NCBI GenBank assembly: GCA_033977485.1
Contig: CM066984.1
Location: forward strand, 31,353,501-31,417,500
Direction of reading: 5' to 3'
Source of the DNA: Hydrangea macrophylla
Lineage: Eukaryota > Streptophyta > Magnoliopsida > Cornales > Hydrangeaceae
DNA length: 64,000 nucleotides
Shown: in pieces, positions 21,050 through 31,645 of the stretch
Numbering within the stretch: the first letter of the stretch is position 1
How the letters are laid out: the number at the start of each line of letters is the position of its first letter
Notes under the pieces: generated by a model
What the model was told of the DNA's origin: nothing
The model's database searches: none
The model's input: the letters and a program-made list of their open reading frames with translations, nothing else
Made by a program: the position numbers and the translations under genes

Positions 21050-22753
21050 ATGTCTTATCCATATTACCCTCCATACAACACAAATACCACGAATGGGTAC
21101 ACATTAGGTAATGAGAACTATACCCCGAGTTGGCAAGCACCCACATATGATGCACATTATCAACCTGAGTGCTACCAATCACCACAATGGGAAAACCATA
21201 GTGTTAGTCCCCCATGTTATCAAACGTATCAAGAACCTCCACCTGGAGAGTTCTATCAATCGCAATGGGGATATAACCAAAATGATAGTGTAGGATATAG
21301 TAGTTCCCATGATTACCAAATGCACCAAGACTTTCCTTCTGGGGAGTCTTGCACACAAACACAATGGGAAGGGGACTATTACCAACAACAATGGGGTGAA
21401 ACTTCATATAGTTATAATGAGGAGAATAACCAAGTTGAGGATACTGGTATGTTAGAATTGCTGCTTAGTGAAATGAAAAGGCTAGAGAGTGCAATTGATA
21501 AATTAGGAGCTAGATATCAACAAGCATTTGATAGCCAACCTTTAGAAGACTATACCAGTCCTTCAATGCTACAACCTGAATTTCAAGACACTAACAATGG
21601 AATGGAATTAGAGGACAATGATGGGTTCATACCGAGTGAGGTTAACAACTCATTTGAGAAAGTGATAACCCAACAAGAACTCCAAAACCAAACCATTGAG
21701 CATGAAGTTGTAGAACCATCTTCTCCTCAACATACAACCCCAGACATTAACTCCTTCACTGCCTTGATAAAGTTGCACAATCTCTTTGTCCAGAGTACTT
21801 CAATAGATGACACATATAGTGAGGAGAGTTGCGAGGATGAGAATGAGGTCTTAAAAGATGAAGAGAGTTTAGGTGATTGCACGCAATTAGGAAAGGAAGA
21901 GTCCCCAGTTGACTCTACCCCTACCTTTGAAAGTGACCCTAGAAAGGACATAATTGAAGAATCTAAATCCGATTTAGATTCTTGTGATATTCATGAACCC
22001 TCACCTCTTTCGACCGAAGAGGTGGTGTCACCAAGTTGCCCATCACCTATCCTTGCTCTCAATCAAAGCTCTCGTCCTGAGCTTGAATGTTATGTGTACC
22101 CCATTCGTGAACAAACAGAATGTGTTGTGGAAGAGGATGGTAAGGATACTAGCACATGTTCTTCACAAAATTTTAACTTTCAAAATTCTTTGAGAGAAGA
22201 CTTGGAAAATATTGGGCCCACTTTAGATGATCTTAAAATTCAACAAGAAGCTAGCAATCTTCTAGACTGCTTGACCTTCTTGAGTGATTATGACATTGAG
22301 GCCCAAATAGATAGCTTTATTCATGTCCAGTCCAATATCATGTGCATAGAACAGAAATTCAATTCCTATGATTATATCTCCATAGATTCTGTTCTAGGAC
22401 AAGCGGAGGGTGGTGAAGCTTCATTAGAACATCACTTCGACCCTGTCCCTTTTATTGAACCATGGCCTCCCCCTGTTTTTAGTATTAAAATAGAGGCTGT
22501 TATAGGAAATACCAACACCAAAGATCGTTTCTTGCATATAATTCCTAAAAAGTGTGGTATTCCTTTTATAACTGTCCCAAAAAAATTTGGCAGCCATAGG
22601 TTCTGCATCATCTCCTCCGACCTTGAGCCTGACATTAGTTGGGGGGAGTTGCATTTTTATGAGGATCCCAACATTCTTCTCACTGTTAAATTATTTAATT
22701 GGAAAGATCCTCAAAAATTTCGGTTGTTAATCTATGACAAAAATCGTGATTAA
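21050..22753 (+). CDS. unrecognised 567-aa protein of the Athila-like element
   Basis: A long uninterrupted frame, unusual for this window. I chose ATG 21050 (MSYPYYPPYNTNTTNGY): the frame is open from 20957, but the 31 codons before it lie in the leader. Residues 1-140 are rich in Tyr, Pro, Gln and Trp with loose repeats ending in QW (YQSPQW, YQSQWGYN, TQTQWEG, QQQWGE). Around 155-185 is a helical, possibly coiled-coil segment (MLELLLSEMKRLESAIDKLG). Residues 190-440 are very acidic and Ser-rich. The C-terminus is basic and aromatic (DISWGELHFYEDP, LLIYDKNRD). No zinc knuckle, protease, RT or transmembrane segment. It occupies the position of gag, so a gag-like or packaging role is possible, but this is only inference. 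Confidence 0.75.
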   Translation: MSYPYYPPYNTNTTNGYTLGNENYTPSWQAPTYDAHYQPECYQSPQWENHSVSPPCYQTYQEPPPGEFYQSQWGYNQNDSVGYSSSHDYQMHQDFPSGESCTQTQWEGDYYQQQWGETSYSYNEENNQVEDTGMLELLLSEMKRLESAIDKLGARYQQAFDSQPLEDYTSPSMLQPEFQDTNNGMELEDNDGFIPSEVNNSFEKVITQQELQNQTIEHEVVEPSSPQHTTPDINSFTALIKLHNLFVQSTSIDDTYSEESCEDENEVLKDEESLGDCTQLGKEESPVDSTPTFESDPRKDIIEESKSDLDSCDIHEPSPLSTEEVVSPSCPSPILALNQSSRPELECYVYPIREQTECVVEEDGKDTSTCSSQNFNFQNSLREDLENIGPTLDDLKIQQEASNLLDCLTFLSDYDIEAQIDSFIHVQSNIMCIEQKFNSYDYISIDSVLGQAEGGEASLEHHFDPVPFIEPWPPPVFSIKIEAVIGNTNTKDRFLHIIPKKCGIPFITVPKKFGSHRFCIISSDLEPDISWGELHFYEDPNILLTVKLFNWKDPQKFRLLIYDKNRD

Positions 22754-24572
22754 CCGAATTTAGTTACCTGAGTTGTTGTATTATATTCTCTATTTTTCTT
22801 GTTGCTACTAATGATTTTGCAGGTAACTTGAAAAAAAATTGGATATTAATGCCTCGAGGTAAAATCCTTCCTTCTCTCGCTTTACTTTACATGTCCATGT
22901 GCTTAGTTTAGAACATTGAGGACAATGTCTAGTTTTAGTTGGGGGGAGTGAGTCATTGCATGCCTCATATCTTTTTGTTGTACTTTAGTGTCATATACCT
23001 GCTTAGCAACATGTAACTCAGTAAATTAAAATTGTTAAAAATTTTAAAATTTTTTATTTTATTTTTAAATATAATAAAATGGTTCTTGTATTTCTCTCTT
23101 AGTTAATGTAGTTAGTTATGATGCATTAGTGTTATTTTCTATATGTTATTAGTATGTGATACACTATGGTAGTTTGTTTACTATCTTAGTTATAGTATAT
23201 TTTATGCCTTTTAATCTTCAAACAATTTTGAGCACATTGTGACAACCTTATACTTAGCTTAAATGGATTAGTAAGCATAACTTAGGTGTCTTGAGAGACT
23301 ATAGTGGAGGCTAATAACCCAAGTGAGCTTTTGTGCCATTCTTTGTTTTTGAGGGTTTTATAAAATTACTCTTACTTTTTGAAAAGCGTATTAATTCGTT
23401 GAAAGTCTCATTTTTCTTCTTCATTTTGACTGATCACTAGAAGAGAACGTTCAGGATTTACCAAACTTTAGAGCTCTTGAATTTACTGAAATGAATTATC
23501 CTATTAACTTAGAAGATGATTTAGGCCATCTTTTGACCATACATGGATAATACAGCCTTGGCCTACCTCTATGCTATTCCTTTACTTCACCTCTTGAGCT
23601 TATCATAATCGCCTTGTCTACACAATCCTAAAGTCAATACCTAACTCCAAATTAGGAGTTCAAGCCTCAGTTCTTTATCTAGGAATGATTGGGATGTGTT
23701 ATCTTAACAAGAAGTTTGGTTCTGTGAATAAGGAAAAGTTGGCAAAGAAAAAAAAATGAAAAAAAAAAGAAAAGAAAAAGAAAAGAAAATAAAAGAAAAA
23801 AAAAAGCATGAAAAGAAAAAAAAAAAATGCCAATGGTTGTGACAAAAGAAAAAAAGGAATGAAAAGAAGAGTGTGAAAAAAATAAATAAAAGAAAAGAAG
23901 AAGAGAGAGATTGGAGATGTGGGAAGTTTGAAAAGTTATAGTAGACATTCCAATCACATCCTTTGACCCAATTGAATATCACGAGCCTCTTTCTTCTTTC
24001 ACTTAATACCTCTTTTTCAAAGTCCTGATGATTTTAAGTAAATTGGATTTGAAGTTAAGGTAATGAGAGAGTTATCCACGGTATCTCGCTCTTCTAGTGA
24101 AAAGTATCCTTTCATGAGACTTTATGCACTAAAATTTCCGTTTTTCTATTTAGATATGAGAAGCATTAGATTCCATTTACATTTACTCTTTATAGCTTCT
24201 ATATCATGAGTGATAATTATTACACCTAATTCGGAGTGATTTCATCTTGAGAGTGTAATCCCGGTGAGAGTTGAGTCAAAATGAACATCTTGATAGTATC
24301 TTAGGTTATGCAAACTTTGAAATTAAAGTTTTGTATTTTGGTTGTCCATTCACACACACACTTGAAGATTAATAGGTATGGAACATTCTAATGACTTTGA
24401 TAGTAGATTAACTATAGTGTGTGTGTTGCATTGCTATGGCTTACTAGAGAGTTTCATGAGATTGTTGAGCTTAACTATATTGCTAAATGAGAGGAAAAAT
24501 TTCTTGACAACATTTAAATGAGAACCATTACTATAAACATGAATTTTGTGGGTAGATTCACTGCAAACCCTC
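22754..24572 (+). other. noncoding 3' region of the Athila-like element
   Basis: A hairpin ACATTG-AGGA-CAATGT (22913-22928) precedes an internal polypurine tract TTAGTTGGGGGGAGTG (22935-22950). Then come AT-rich sequence, a purine low-complexity tract (about 23738-23910) made of A-runs with G, and further AT-rich DNA. Reverse-strand frames there, of Phe/Leu/Ser-rich composition, are artefacts of the purine tract. Confidence 0.75.
22935..22950 (+). other. internal polypurine tract-like G6 motif
   Basis: TTAGTTGGGGGGAGTG, almost the same as the terminal tract CTAGTTGGGGGGTGA at 24752-24766, 1.8 kb upstream of it. The element at 50428 shows the same double arrangement (55519 and 57243). Confidence 0.6.
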
Positions 24573-24655
24573 ACGAGACAACACTCGTCCACTAGGGGGA
24601 ACCTAGGGGTTTAAAGGCTTGTTGCATATGCTAAATGCAATCGCGATTCCTGCGA
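24573..24655 (+). other. conserved string of small hairpins before the terminal PPT
   Basis: H1 ACGAG/CTCGT (24573-24588), H2 CTAGG/CCTAG (24592-24606), H3 TTGCAT/ATGCAA (24622-24640), H4 TCGC/GCGA (24641-24655). H1 and H2 recur at 57088 and 63192 in the other Athila-like elements, and H3 recurs at 63242, in the same order about 100-150 bp before the polypurine tract. Confidence 0.75.
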
Positions 24656-24751
24656 AAGTGAGTTAGGATTTTTACTTTATTTTGTTTTCAATTTCTAGAG
24701 TTTAAATAAGCACTGCTGTAGTTCGCTTCATTGCTAGGGACTAGCAACGAG

Positions 24752-24766
24752 CTAGTTGGGGGGTGA
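24752..24766 (+). other. terminal polypurine tract ending at the insertion boundary
   Basis: CTAGTTGGGGGGTGA ends the element; the next base starts the CATTG duplication. In the related elements the TGA is the beginning of the 3' LTR. Confidence 0.75.
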
Positions 24767-25230
24767 CATTGCATGTTTAAATTCGCAGCTGGATCCCAGG
24801 TAAGTTTCCTAGTTTCCTATTTGCACATCATCTCGCTTGCTATTTGAACTATGTGGCTTATGAATGATATTTTATTATTAGCAATCTTGCACCCTTTTTA
24901 ACATGCTTGTGTAATGTATTATTTATATGTATGTATTGGTTGAGGGCATACTTAGATTATTAATTCGATTAAAAGGATGATGAGTAGAGGTCTATCACGA
25001 GATAAGATGAAAGGGGGGTGTTTTAGTCCGTCGGGCTCCTTCCCCTTTCATTCCATAATCCTCGGACCCAGATTATCTTTGGTTTCGCAAAAGATCAGTT
25101 TACTTTCAAAATGGTTTCTTAATTTTCCTAAAAAAAAATTAAGTGGCGACTCTTCGTGTTTTTGAAATTGGAATTTGGAAAATGTTTTTTGAAAAAAAAA
25201 CAAAAGTGGGCCCAAATGCCGGCATCCACA
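24767..25230 (+). repeat. 5' LTR of nested Tat element, second part
   Basis: Resumes the Tat LTR after the Athila-like insertion and ends GGCATCCACA at 25230. The part from about 24914 onward matches the end of the 3' LTR (35569-35882). The 24767-24913 segment is absent from the 3' LTR but present in the solo LTR at 10920. Confidence 0.92.
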
Positions 25231-25233
25231 ATC

Positions 25234-25283
25234 TGGCGACTCTGCTGGGGATCGAACCCAGAATCTCTGGTTTCGCAGACCAG
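25234..25283 (+). other. extended primer binding site equal to a tRNA-Arg 3' half
   Basis: Starting 3 bp after the LTR, TGGCGACTCTGCTGGGGA is a Tat-type PBS complementary to a tRNA 3' end with CCA. The complementarity runs on for 50 nt. Read on the minus strand, the segment gives an anticodon arm (stem CTGGT/ACCAG, loop CTGCGAA), a 5-nt variable loop, a T arm (stem CTGGG/CCCAG, loop TTCGATC), the 3' acceptor strand CAGAGTC, the discriminator G and CCA. From memory this matches plant tRNA-Arg(ACG) apart from a few bases; the anticodon reads GCG. D arm and 5' acceptor strand are missing, so it is not a tRNA gene. Confidence 0.85.
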
Positions 25284-26621
25284 TATTTCTGATTTTGGGT
25301 TCACTCGAGGATTAGACTTGAAAGCATCCTTTTAATCGAATTAATCAATTTTTGTGTGTCCGTTGCATTGCACTTGCATGTTTCGCCAGTCGATTGCATG
25401 GAACTATGACCTTGGAGGCTCGGGGCAACCTGGTTGGTCAAGTCATCATGGGACCGTGTGATCACCCTTGATCTCGTACCATGTTTTGGTATATGAAGCA
25501 TCCTATCGGGTGTGTGTCAAGGGTCCCTTATTTGACCAAAACCCGACTTTTGTATGGTAGCTTCCATAGAACCTTTCGATCTTAGGAAATTAATTCTTGA
25601 TTAGGATTATGTGCTAAGGAGTTTTGTACGCCCGAAAGGGATTATTTGAGATGATGACGATGCTTGCTTGATACAAGATGTGTAACCCTTTAATCACCTT
25701 TTAGCAATTCCTTCTCATGTCCCACGACATTTGGGAACATGCTGGATCTTGATTATGTGATTACATCTCTTACATCTTGCTAAGCTAAGCATCATTGACC
25801 TTGTATGCATCCGAATTCATGAAGAGTATGACAACAATCCGTTCATGTGATCCTCCTACCCAAAGAATTTTAAATACGTTTTTGGAAGCAAATAGATTTT
25901 TTTTGGTATCTTTATTCCAAGGCATTAAATCACTCTTTCAAAATTTTTGGAGTTCACTTTTGGATTAAAATTTCAAATCAACCATATTTGAAGGAAGAAC
26001 CTAAAATTCTTGGAACCCAAAATTCTTGAAAGAGTTTGAAAAGTTTTACCAACTAAAGGAATGCTTTTTCAAAGCAAAAATTAGACCTAATCACCTTTTT
26101 GTTAAGGGATATAATCCAAGAAATCTCTGCAATTAAAGAAATCATTTCAAATAAATTTCAAAAGCAAAGTTTCAACCCAATCATCTTTTGTTTAGAAATG
26201 TTGTTGTCTTCAAAGGAAAGTTTCTTAAGGAATTTTGAAAAGATCCCATCATCTAGGGGAAATATTTGTCAAAAATTTTAAAATTGTAAACCTTGAAGGG
26301 GTAAAGAGGATCACAATGAAAGGAGAAATTAGCACACTCAACATGGATGAGGATTTTATGTGCTTATGTGTTTATATGCTAGGATTTGGATTTCTTTTCT
26401 TTGGCATATGAATAGGCACACACACACATGCATCGCATCCGCATGACATATGAGCCATTCATAAGAATTTTACCAAGCATTTTCAAAATAAATAAAGTTG
26501 TTTGAAAATTGATTAAAAATAAAAAGTGGTTGTAGGCAAGATAGCATTGAACGCCAGGACAGTTTGGGTCAGGGATTCGAGTGCAAGGTTAGTACGAAGA
26601 GAGCCAGAGACAGAAAAAGAA
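25284..26621 (+). other. leader between PBS and gag of the nested Tat element
   Basis: About 1.3 kb without convincing coding sequence; short frames (26099-26281 plus, 25301-25501 minus) have no motif. Long leaders are usual in this lineage. A (CA)n-like run occurs at about 26416-26428. Confidence 0.7.
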
Positions 26622-28142
26622 ATGGATCACGAACAACACGCTGCAGAAATAGCACAGTTGAAAGAGAGTGTGGACCAAATGATGGCCATGTTGGAAACAT
26701 TGACCCGTCAGAGGCCGGTAATTGATCCACCGATAATCGACCCTCCTCCTCCACCTTTTCGGGGTGTAGAAGACCAATGGTTTGAGGATCCAGAACCACC
26801 TAGAGCTGATATACCCAGGGCAGAGAGAGAAAATTGAGAAAGCTGAGAAAGAGCGTATTGAGATGAAGGAGAAGGTGGAAAAGCTAGAGAAAGTTGTCCG
26901 CAAGTCCAATGGGGTTGATAGCTATCTGCTAGAGCTAGAGGGTTTGTTTGAGGGAGCTCAAAAGAAATTGCCAGCCGGTTTCAAGATGCCTGAGATCGAT
27001 AAGTTTGATGGTTCTGGCAACCCCAGAAACCACGTGAGGATGTGCATCGGAGCCTTTCAACCAAGTGGTCTGAGTCCTGCCATGATGGCCATGCTATTTC
27101 AGTAAACTTTGACTAGGGCAGCCTTATCCTGGTATTTCACATTAGAGCCAAGCAAGAGTCGCATATGGGAGTAAGTGGTGAAGGCTTTTGTCACCCAGTA
27201 TGAATACAATCAAGAGCTTGATGTAACTGTAAGAGATCTAGAGACGACTACGCAAGAGAATAGAGAGTCGTTTGCTGAATTCTTGACACGATGGAGGGGA
27301 AGGCTGCAAAAATGACCCAATAACCATCAGAGAAGGAACAGATCCGAATTGTAATAAAAAATCTCCAGAGCATCTATCAGGAGAAACTCATGTACCAGTG
27401 CATTCATACCTTTGCAGAATTATTTGAAATTGAAACCAGGATCGAGGACGTAATCAAGGATGGAAGGATTAAGAAGGAGGAATCTCAGGGGAACTGCTCT
27501 AGAAGACCATTTTATGGAGGGTACACGGGAAACCAGGTAGCGACTGATGTCAATGTTTTGAGCAAGGAAGGTGCACCAAGACCAAGATTGGGGGGACAAC
27601 CTCGTCAGTTCACTGATTTAGGGATCTCATTGACCACCACTCTCAAGCGATTGATGGAAAAGAGATATCTAAAGCTGCTGGATCCACACCCAATGCCTGA
27701 TCCACTCCCGCCAGGCTTCAATACAAACCTCTATTGTGAGTTTCATCAAGCTCACGGCCACACAACTGACCGATATATAAGGTTAAGGCATGAAGTACAA
27801 GATTTGATTGATAATAAGACCATTTCCCCTCCGCCTATTAATCGACCGCATGTAACCCAGAACCCGCTCCCTAATCATCATGTTGTACTACCACCACGGA
27901 ACATCAATCTCTTAGATATTGGGGAGGTAGTCTTCGATCCATCTGTGTTGATCGTACCGATAGGACAAGCTACCAAAGCTTATGAATTCCCAGAAGATCA
28001 GAGGATATGCCTTATAGTAGTCGATGAAGATGATTGGCTGATTGGAGGAGAAGAAGAACAAGCATTTGAGGAAGATATGGACAATGAAATCATCCAAATC
28101 AATTGGTGGGATCCAAACAATCCTACTAATAACTCCATTTAG
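26622..28142 (+). pseudogene. Tat-type gag, frame-broken
   Basis: Starts MDHEQHAAEIAQLKESVDQM, with a helical N-terminus, then a Pro-rich linker. A frame shift near 26820 leads to KMPEIDKFDGSGNPRNHVRM and GLSPAMMAMLFQ. After two in-frame stops (27103-27105, about 27172) comes ALSWYFTLEPSKSRIWE, then the blocks VVKAFVTQYEYNQELDVT and ESFAEFLTRWRGRLQK: the capsid-like retrotransposon gag core. A further shift leads to the open frame 27390-28142 with YCEFHQAHGHTTDRYIRLRH, the partial zinc motif that replaces a CCHC knuckle in Tat gags; its last Cys position is Tyr. It would form the particle; as it stands it cannot make a full product. Confidence 0.88.
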
Positions 28143-28930
28143 GATGAAGAGGTGTACAGTGACACAGACTGTCTGTGGTCCGAAGAGGGAGAAGAGGGAA
28201 ATACTGAGGAAGTGATCAAACATGCTGAGGGGAACGATTCAAAAAAAGGGAAAGCGAAGGATCCTGAAGAAAAAGAAGAAGTTCAGGCATCGCATAAATA
28301 CTTCACTAAGAAAGGGGGAGATCTCCCCTACTGCGGCTTTCCAGAGCCATGAGTGAACTGGAAAGATGAATACTTGGAGCAAGGGTCTGAGATCTCTTTC
28401 TTACATGAATTCACTGACTATGAAGATCCATACCTACAAGTGCCCGCAAAACCAATTTCTGTCCAAGATTGGATTTGTGTACTGGATGGTCTGTCTATGA
28501 GGAACCTTTTTTTAATGAAGAAGGCAGTAAGACCGAGGAGAGTAGTCCAAAGAAGATCATAGAAGTGAAGATTGGGAAAGAACAGATGAGAGGAATACTG
28601 AAGGAAGAGGTCAAGGGAAATAAAGCAAGGGAAGAGAAGCCGGAAAATAGGGGAGAGACAGAACCAGGAGATTCGCCAATAGGTCCTCGAGTCTAGCGAT
28701 AGAATTTCCCCTACTCCAGAAGTCTGTAATGGCCATTATGAGCCAAGTTTTTTTAAATTTTTGCTATCAATGAAAATGTGATTAATTCTGCTTATTTGGT
28801 TGTGCTTAATAACTGTGAAAAAGCAAATGAACCTACATGTAAAATCATTGAGGAAACCTTGGCATTTGACTTAGGAAATGAAGAAAATTCTCAAAGTGAT
28901 TCTTTCTTTCTCTTTTCACTCAATAAAGAT
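28143..28930 (+). pseudogene. acidic gag-pol linker of the nested Tat element
   Basis: Short frames rich in Glu and Lys (EEGEEGNTEEVIKHAEG; KAREEKPENRGETEPG) with stops between them. No protease active site is present, though the position is where Tat elements carry gag end and protease. Read as remnants of the gag-pol junction after internal deletion and decay. Confidence 0.5.
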
Positions 28931-29060
28931 AAAAGCATAAAATTGATCTCATTGCTAAAAGAATAGAAGGATGTCTTGCATGGTCCTATAATGATACGCT
29001 AGGAATAATTCCAGAGATTATCCAACACCACTCCCTTATGCCAAGCCTAAAAGGTGAGCT
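28931..29060 (+). pseudogene. relic of the segment just upstream of RT
   Basis: LISLLKE, a stop, KDV then AWSYNDTLGIIPEIIQHH resembles the KEYKDVFAWSY-DMPGID...VHHLP stretch that precedes RT in Tat elements. The sequence then changes to the 3' noncoding region, so RT, RNase H and integrase appear removed by one deletion just after this point. Confidence 0.65.
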
Positions 29061-31040
29061 CACAGTCCAAAGCCATGAATTTGGTCCTTGATGGTAGCCA
29101 GATATTTTAATTGAACTTCTTCTTCTTTCAAAAAAAAAAAAAAAAAGAGGGAAAAGAAAAAAAAGAAAAAAGAGAAGAAAAAAAAAAGAGAAGAAGCTCG
29201 CTAGGATGAAAACCCGAAAGGGCGCCTTGGCAAAAGTAAGAGCACAAAAAAAAAAGAGAAGAGAAGAAGAAAATAAAAGAGAGAGGAAAAAGAAAAAGAT
29301 AAAGGAGCTCGCTAGGATGAAAACCCGAAAGGGCACCTAGGTAAAAGTTAGAGCAAAAAAAAATAAAAAAATAAATAAAAAATAAGATGCGTGTTGATTC
29401 CAAAATCTGAATCCTAGCCAGTCAAAATCATGAATAAAAGATAGTGAGATAGAGAAAAGAAAGGAAAGAGAAAAGAAAAGGTAAAGAATAAATAAGATTA
29501 ATTGAGAATTTTTGGGTGCTTCAAAGTACATCATCGGTACATGAATTATCCCAAGGCTCTGTGTTGTTCTAAACAAAGAAAAGAAATTGGAAATAAAAAG
29601 AGAGATTTGTAAGTATCAATTAGTCTCAAAATTTTGTGAGAGGCTTAATGTCTAAATGAGCCTAAAACAATGCAAAGATATCTTTGAAGAGTGATTTGGA
29701 AGATTGATATTGCTTTGAGAGTATGATTAAAACATGATGTATTATAAGGATTAACTGGCTAGTGAGGAAGTGAAAAGAATCAACCGCCAAAAAATATGAA
29801 TAAAAAAGGAAGAGAGAAGAAATAAAAAATAAATAAATAAAAGGGAGAAGTAGTTCATTTTCTCATCATCTTGTTCAAAAGCTGTCACAAGGAATCTATT
29901 TCTGAAAATCTACCCAAAAAGGGCATTCATTGAACCCAAATGAAAACATGGCTCGAAAAGCCCACCAATTCTTGAAGCCTTATTCTTTCAAGACCTCCAG
30001 AGTCGATGAACTACGTTTTGACCTGATTCCCACTTAGGGATACGTAGGCAGCCTGCAAGGTTCAGTCATAACCACACATACAGAGTCAATCGTTGCACTT
30101 CTTTCAGGCCTCGACCGAACTACTATAGGACCTGATGCCCATTCGGGGATAAGTAGGCGGGTTTCCTAAGGCCCTCGGTCCAAAGAAGAAACCCAACCAA
30201 TTCATGAAATTACCTTCGCTTGTCCAGAGGCCGCGTCATCTCCCTCAAACCAGGGGCAAACTTTGTTTGCCTAGCACTTCCAAGCCCCCTGTCAAACTAG
30301 GGGCAAACTGTCGGTTGCCAAATAAGATATCTCTGGATTTACTGGCTTTTCAAATAAGGATCAAGTTTGGACATCCTGAAAGTTCTTGAGGTTAAAAGTT
30401 AAAGTTTTCATGCATAAATCTAAAATTGATTTAAGATGGAAAGAAACATTGAAAAGAAGAATTCCTCATTACCTTAAAGTCAATTATAAAGGAAGATACA
30501 ATGAAATAATACTGTGGGATGATGATTCTCTAAAAAAAATAATAATAAAAAAAGCACAAAGAAAAGAAAGCAGAATTGGTCACAACAGGTGTGTGTCTCT
30601 ACTCAGTTTGAGTCTACCTTCCCGAAATCCAAAAGGTGCATTCCTCAGATGGATCAACAAGAAGTAGAAATTTCAAAAGAAAGGTAATAGCATGAAGGAC
30701 AGGAAGTCAGATTCTGCTCTGTCAAGGAAATGGCGAGTAATATCTTCAGAGAGAACAAAATCAAGTGAATATCCTCAGCAGATCAAGATGTACCAGAAAG
30801 CCTTTGAAACTTGTCCATAGTCAAAAGGGGAATCTGTGAGTAGAAAAGCGGGGTTTTCGTAAGGAACTGGTTCGTACTTCTTCCTCTTCTTGCTCGAATC
30901 ACCTAAACTGTTGTCCATAGCAAACAATCTATCAAAAAAAATGATGAATGAATCTGGAATAAGAAGCGCATGAATATCTCTTCAGATTAAATGGCCCCAA
31001 GGTAAATCTTTTTGAGCTGGGATAGCTATGATCAAATCAT
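29061..31040 (+). other. 3' noncoding region with purine tracts and repeated motifs
   Basis: Purine-rich A/G low-complexity (about 29130-29380) encloses two copies of GCTCGCTAGGATGAAAACCC followed by GAAAGGGC (29194 and 29307), a motif common before the 3' end of Tat elements. A GATACGTAGGCAGC-type block occurs at about 30040, with variants at 30150 and 32830. Reverse-strand frames here are Phe/Ser-rich shadows of the purine tract. No gene recognised. Confidence 0.75.
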
Positions 31041-31190
31041 CGGTCTTGGCATAAGTCATCTATCGCAGCCTATGAGTTATCGACCTAATCCTCGGTCTTG
31101 GCATAAGTCATCTATCGCAACCTATGAGTTACCGATCTAATCCTCGATCTTGGCATAAGTCGTCTATCGCAGCCTATGTGTCACCAACCA
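31041..31190 (+). repeat. 52-bp tandem repeat, 3 copies
   Basis: Units start at 31041, 31093 and 31145 with CGGTCTTGGCATAAGTCATC (third unit CGATC...CGTC) and share CTATCGCAGCCTATG. Confidence 0.9.
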
Positions 31191-31210
31191 AAGCAAAAAA
31201 TATGCATAAT

Positions 31211-31350
31211 CTAGATCTTTGAAATAGAAAATGAATTTTTGAGTCTGCGAGACTCCCGATCTTTGAAATAGAAAATGAATTTTTGAGTATGCGCAACTCC
31301 AAATCTTGCAAAATAGAAAAATGAATTTTTCGAGTCCGTGCGACTCCAGT
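31211..31350 (+). repeat. ~46-bp tandem repeat, 3 copies
   Basis: Units of GATCTTTGAAATAGAAAATG plus AATTTTTGAGT and a GCGACTC-like end; the third copy is more diverged. They are followed directly by a partial fourth. Confidence 0.85.
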
Positions 31351-31459
31351 TCTTTTTGAAAAAAGAAAACGGATTGTTAAAGTCCACATGACTATTCTGA
31401 AAAGAGAAAAAGAAAGGGGATTTACCCTAACAATACAAAGCTTCTTTTCTACGATCATT

Positions 31460-31625
31460 GGGGTCATTGAATCTGGAGCGATTCTGACTTTTCTGCTTTC
31501 TGGGGTCATTGAATCTGGAGCGATTCTGACTTTTCTGCTTTCTGGAGTCATTGAATCTGGAGCGATTCTGACTTTTCTGCGACCTTTGGGGTCATTGAAT
31601 CTGGAGTGATTCTGACTTTTTTGCA
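31460..31625 (+). repeat. 42-bp tandem repeat, 4 copies
   Basis: Units start at 31460, 31502, 31544 and 31588: GGGGTCATTGAATCTGGAGC followed by GATTCTGACTTTTCTGC. The period is a multiple of three, so it reads as a repeated peptide on both strands; this is incidental. Confidence 0.92.
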
Positions 31626-31645
31626 AAACATCTCATTTCTTAAAA

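Larger units (their letters stand above)
19418..24771 (+). mobile_element. Athila-like non-autonomous element, 3' LTR absent, perfect TSD
   Basis: The insertion 19423-24766 (5344 bp) interrupts the Tat LTR. CATTG at 19418-19422 and 24767-24771 is a perfect 5-bp duplication, and the uninterrupted site is seen in the solo LTR (GCATTGCA near 11331, minus strand). It begins TGATTCGAGG and ends GGGGGGTGA: the polypurine tract plus three bases that equal an LTR start. No 3' LTR follows. Inside are an LTR-like leader, one 567-codon frame, two G-rich polypurine tracts and a conserved hairpin string. No RT, integrase or protease. Confidence 0.85.

Noticed and set aside
23679..23982. Minus-strand Phe/Ser-rich membrane-like frames (also 28986-29576)
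   Set aside because: Reverse complement of purine low-complexity tracts; overlapping frames have the same composition.
25234..25283. tRNA gene
   Set aside because: Only the 3' half is present, on the minus strand. D arm, 5' acceptor strand and the A box are missing, and it lies exactly at the PBS position; it is a primer binding site.
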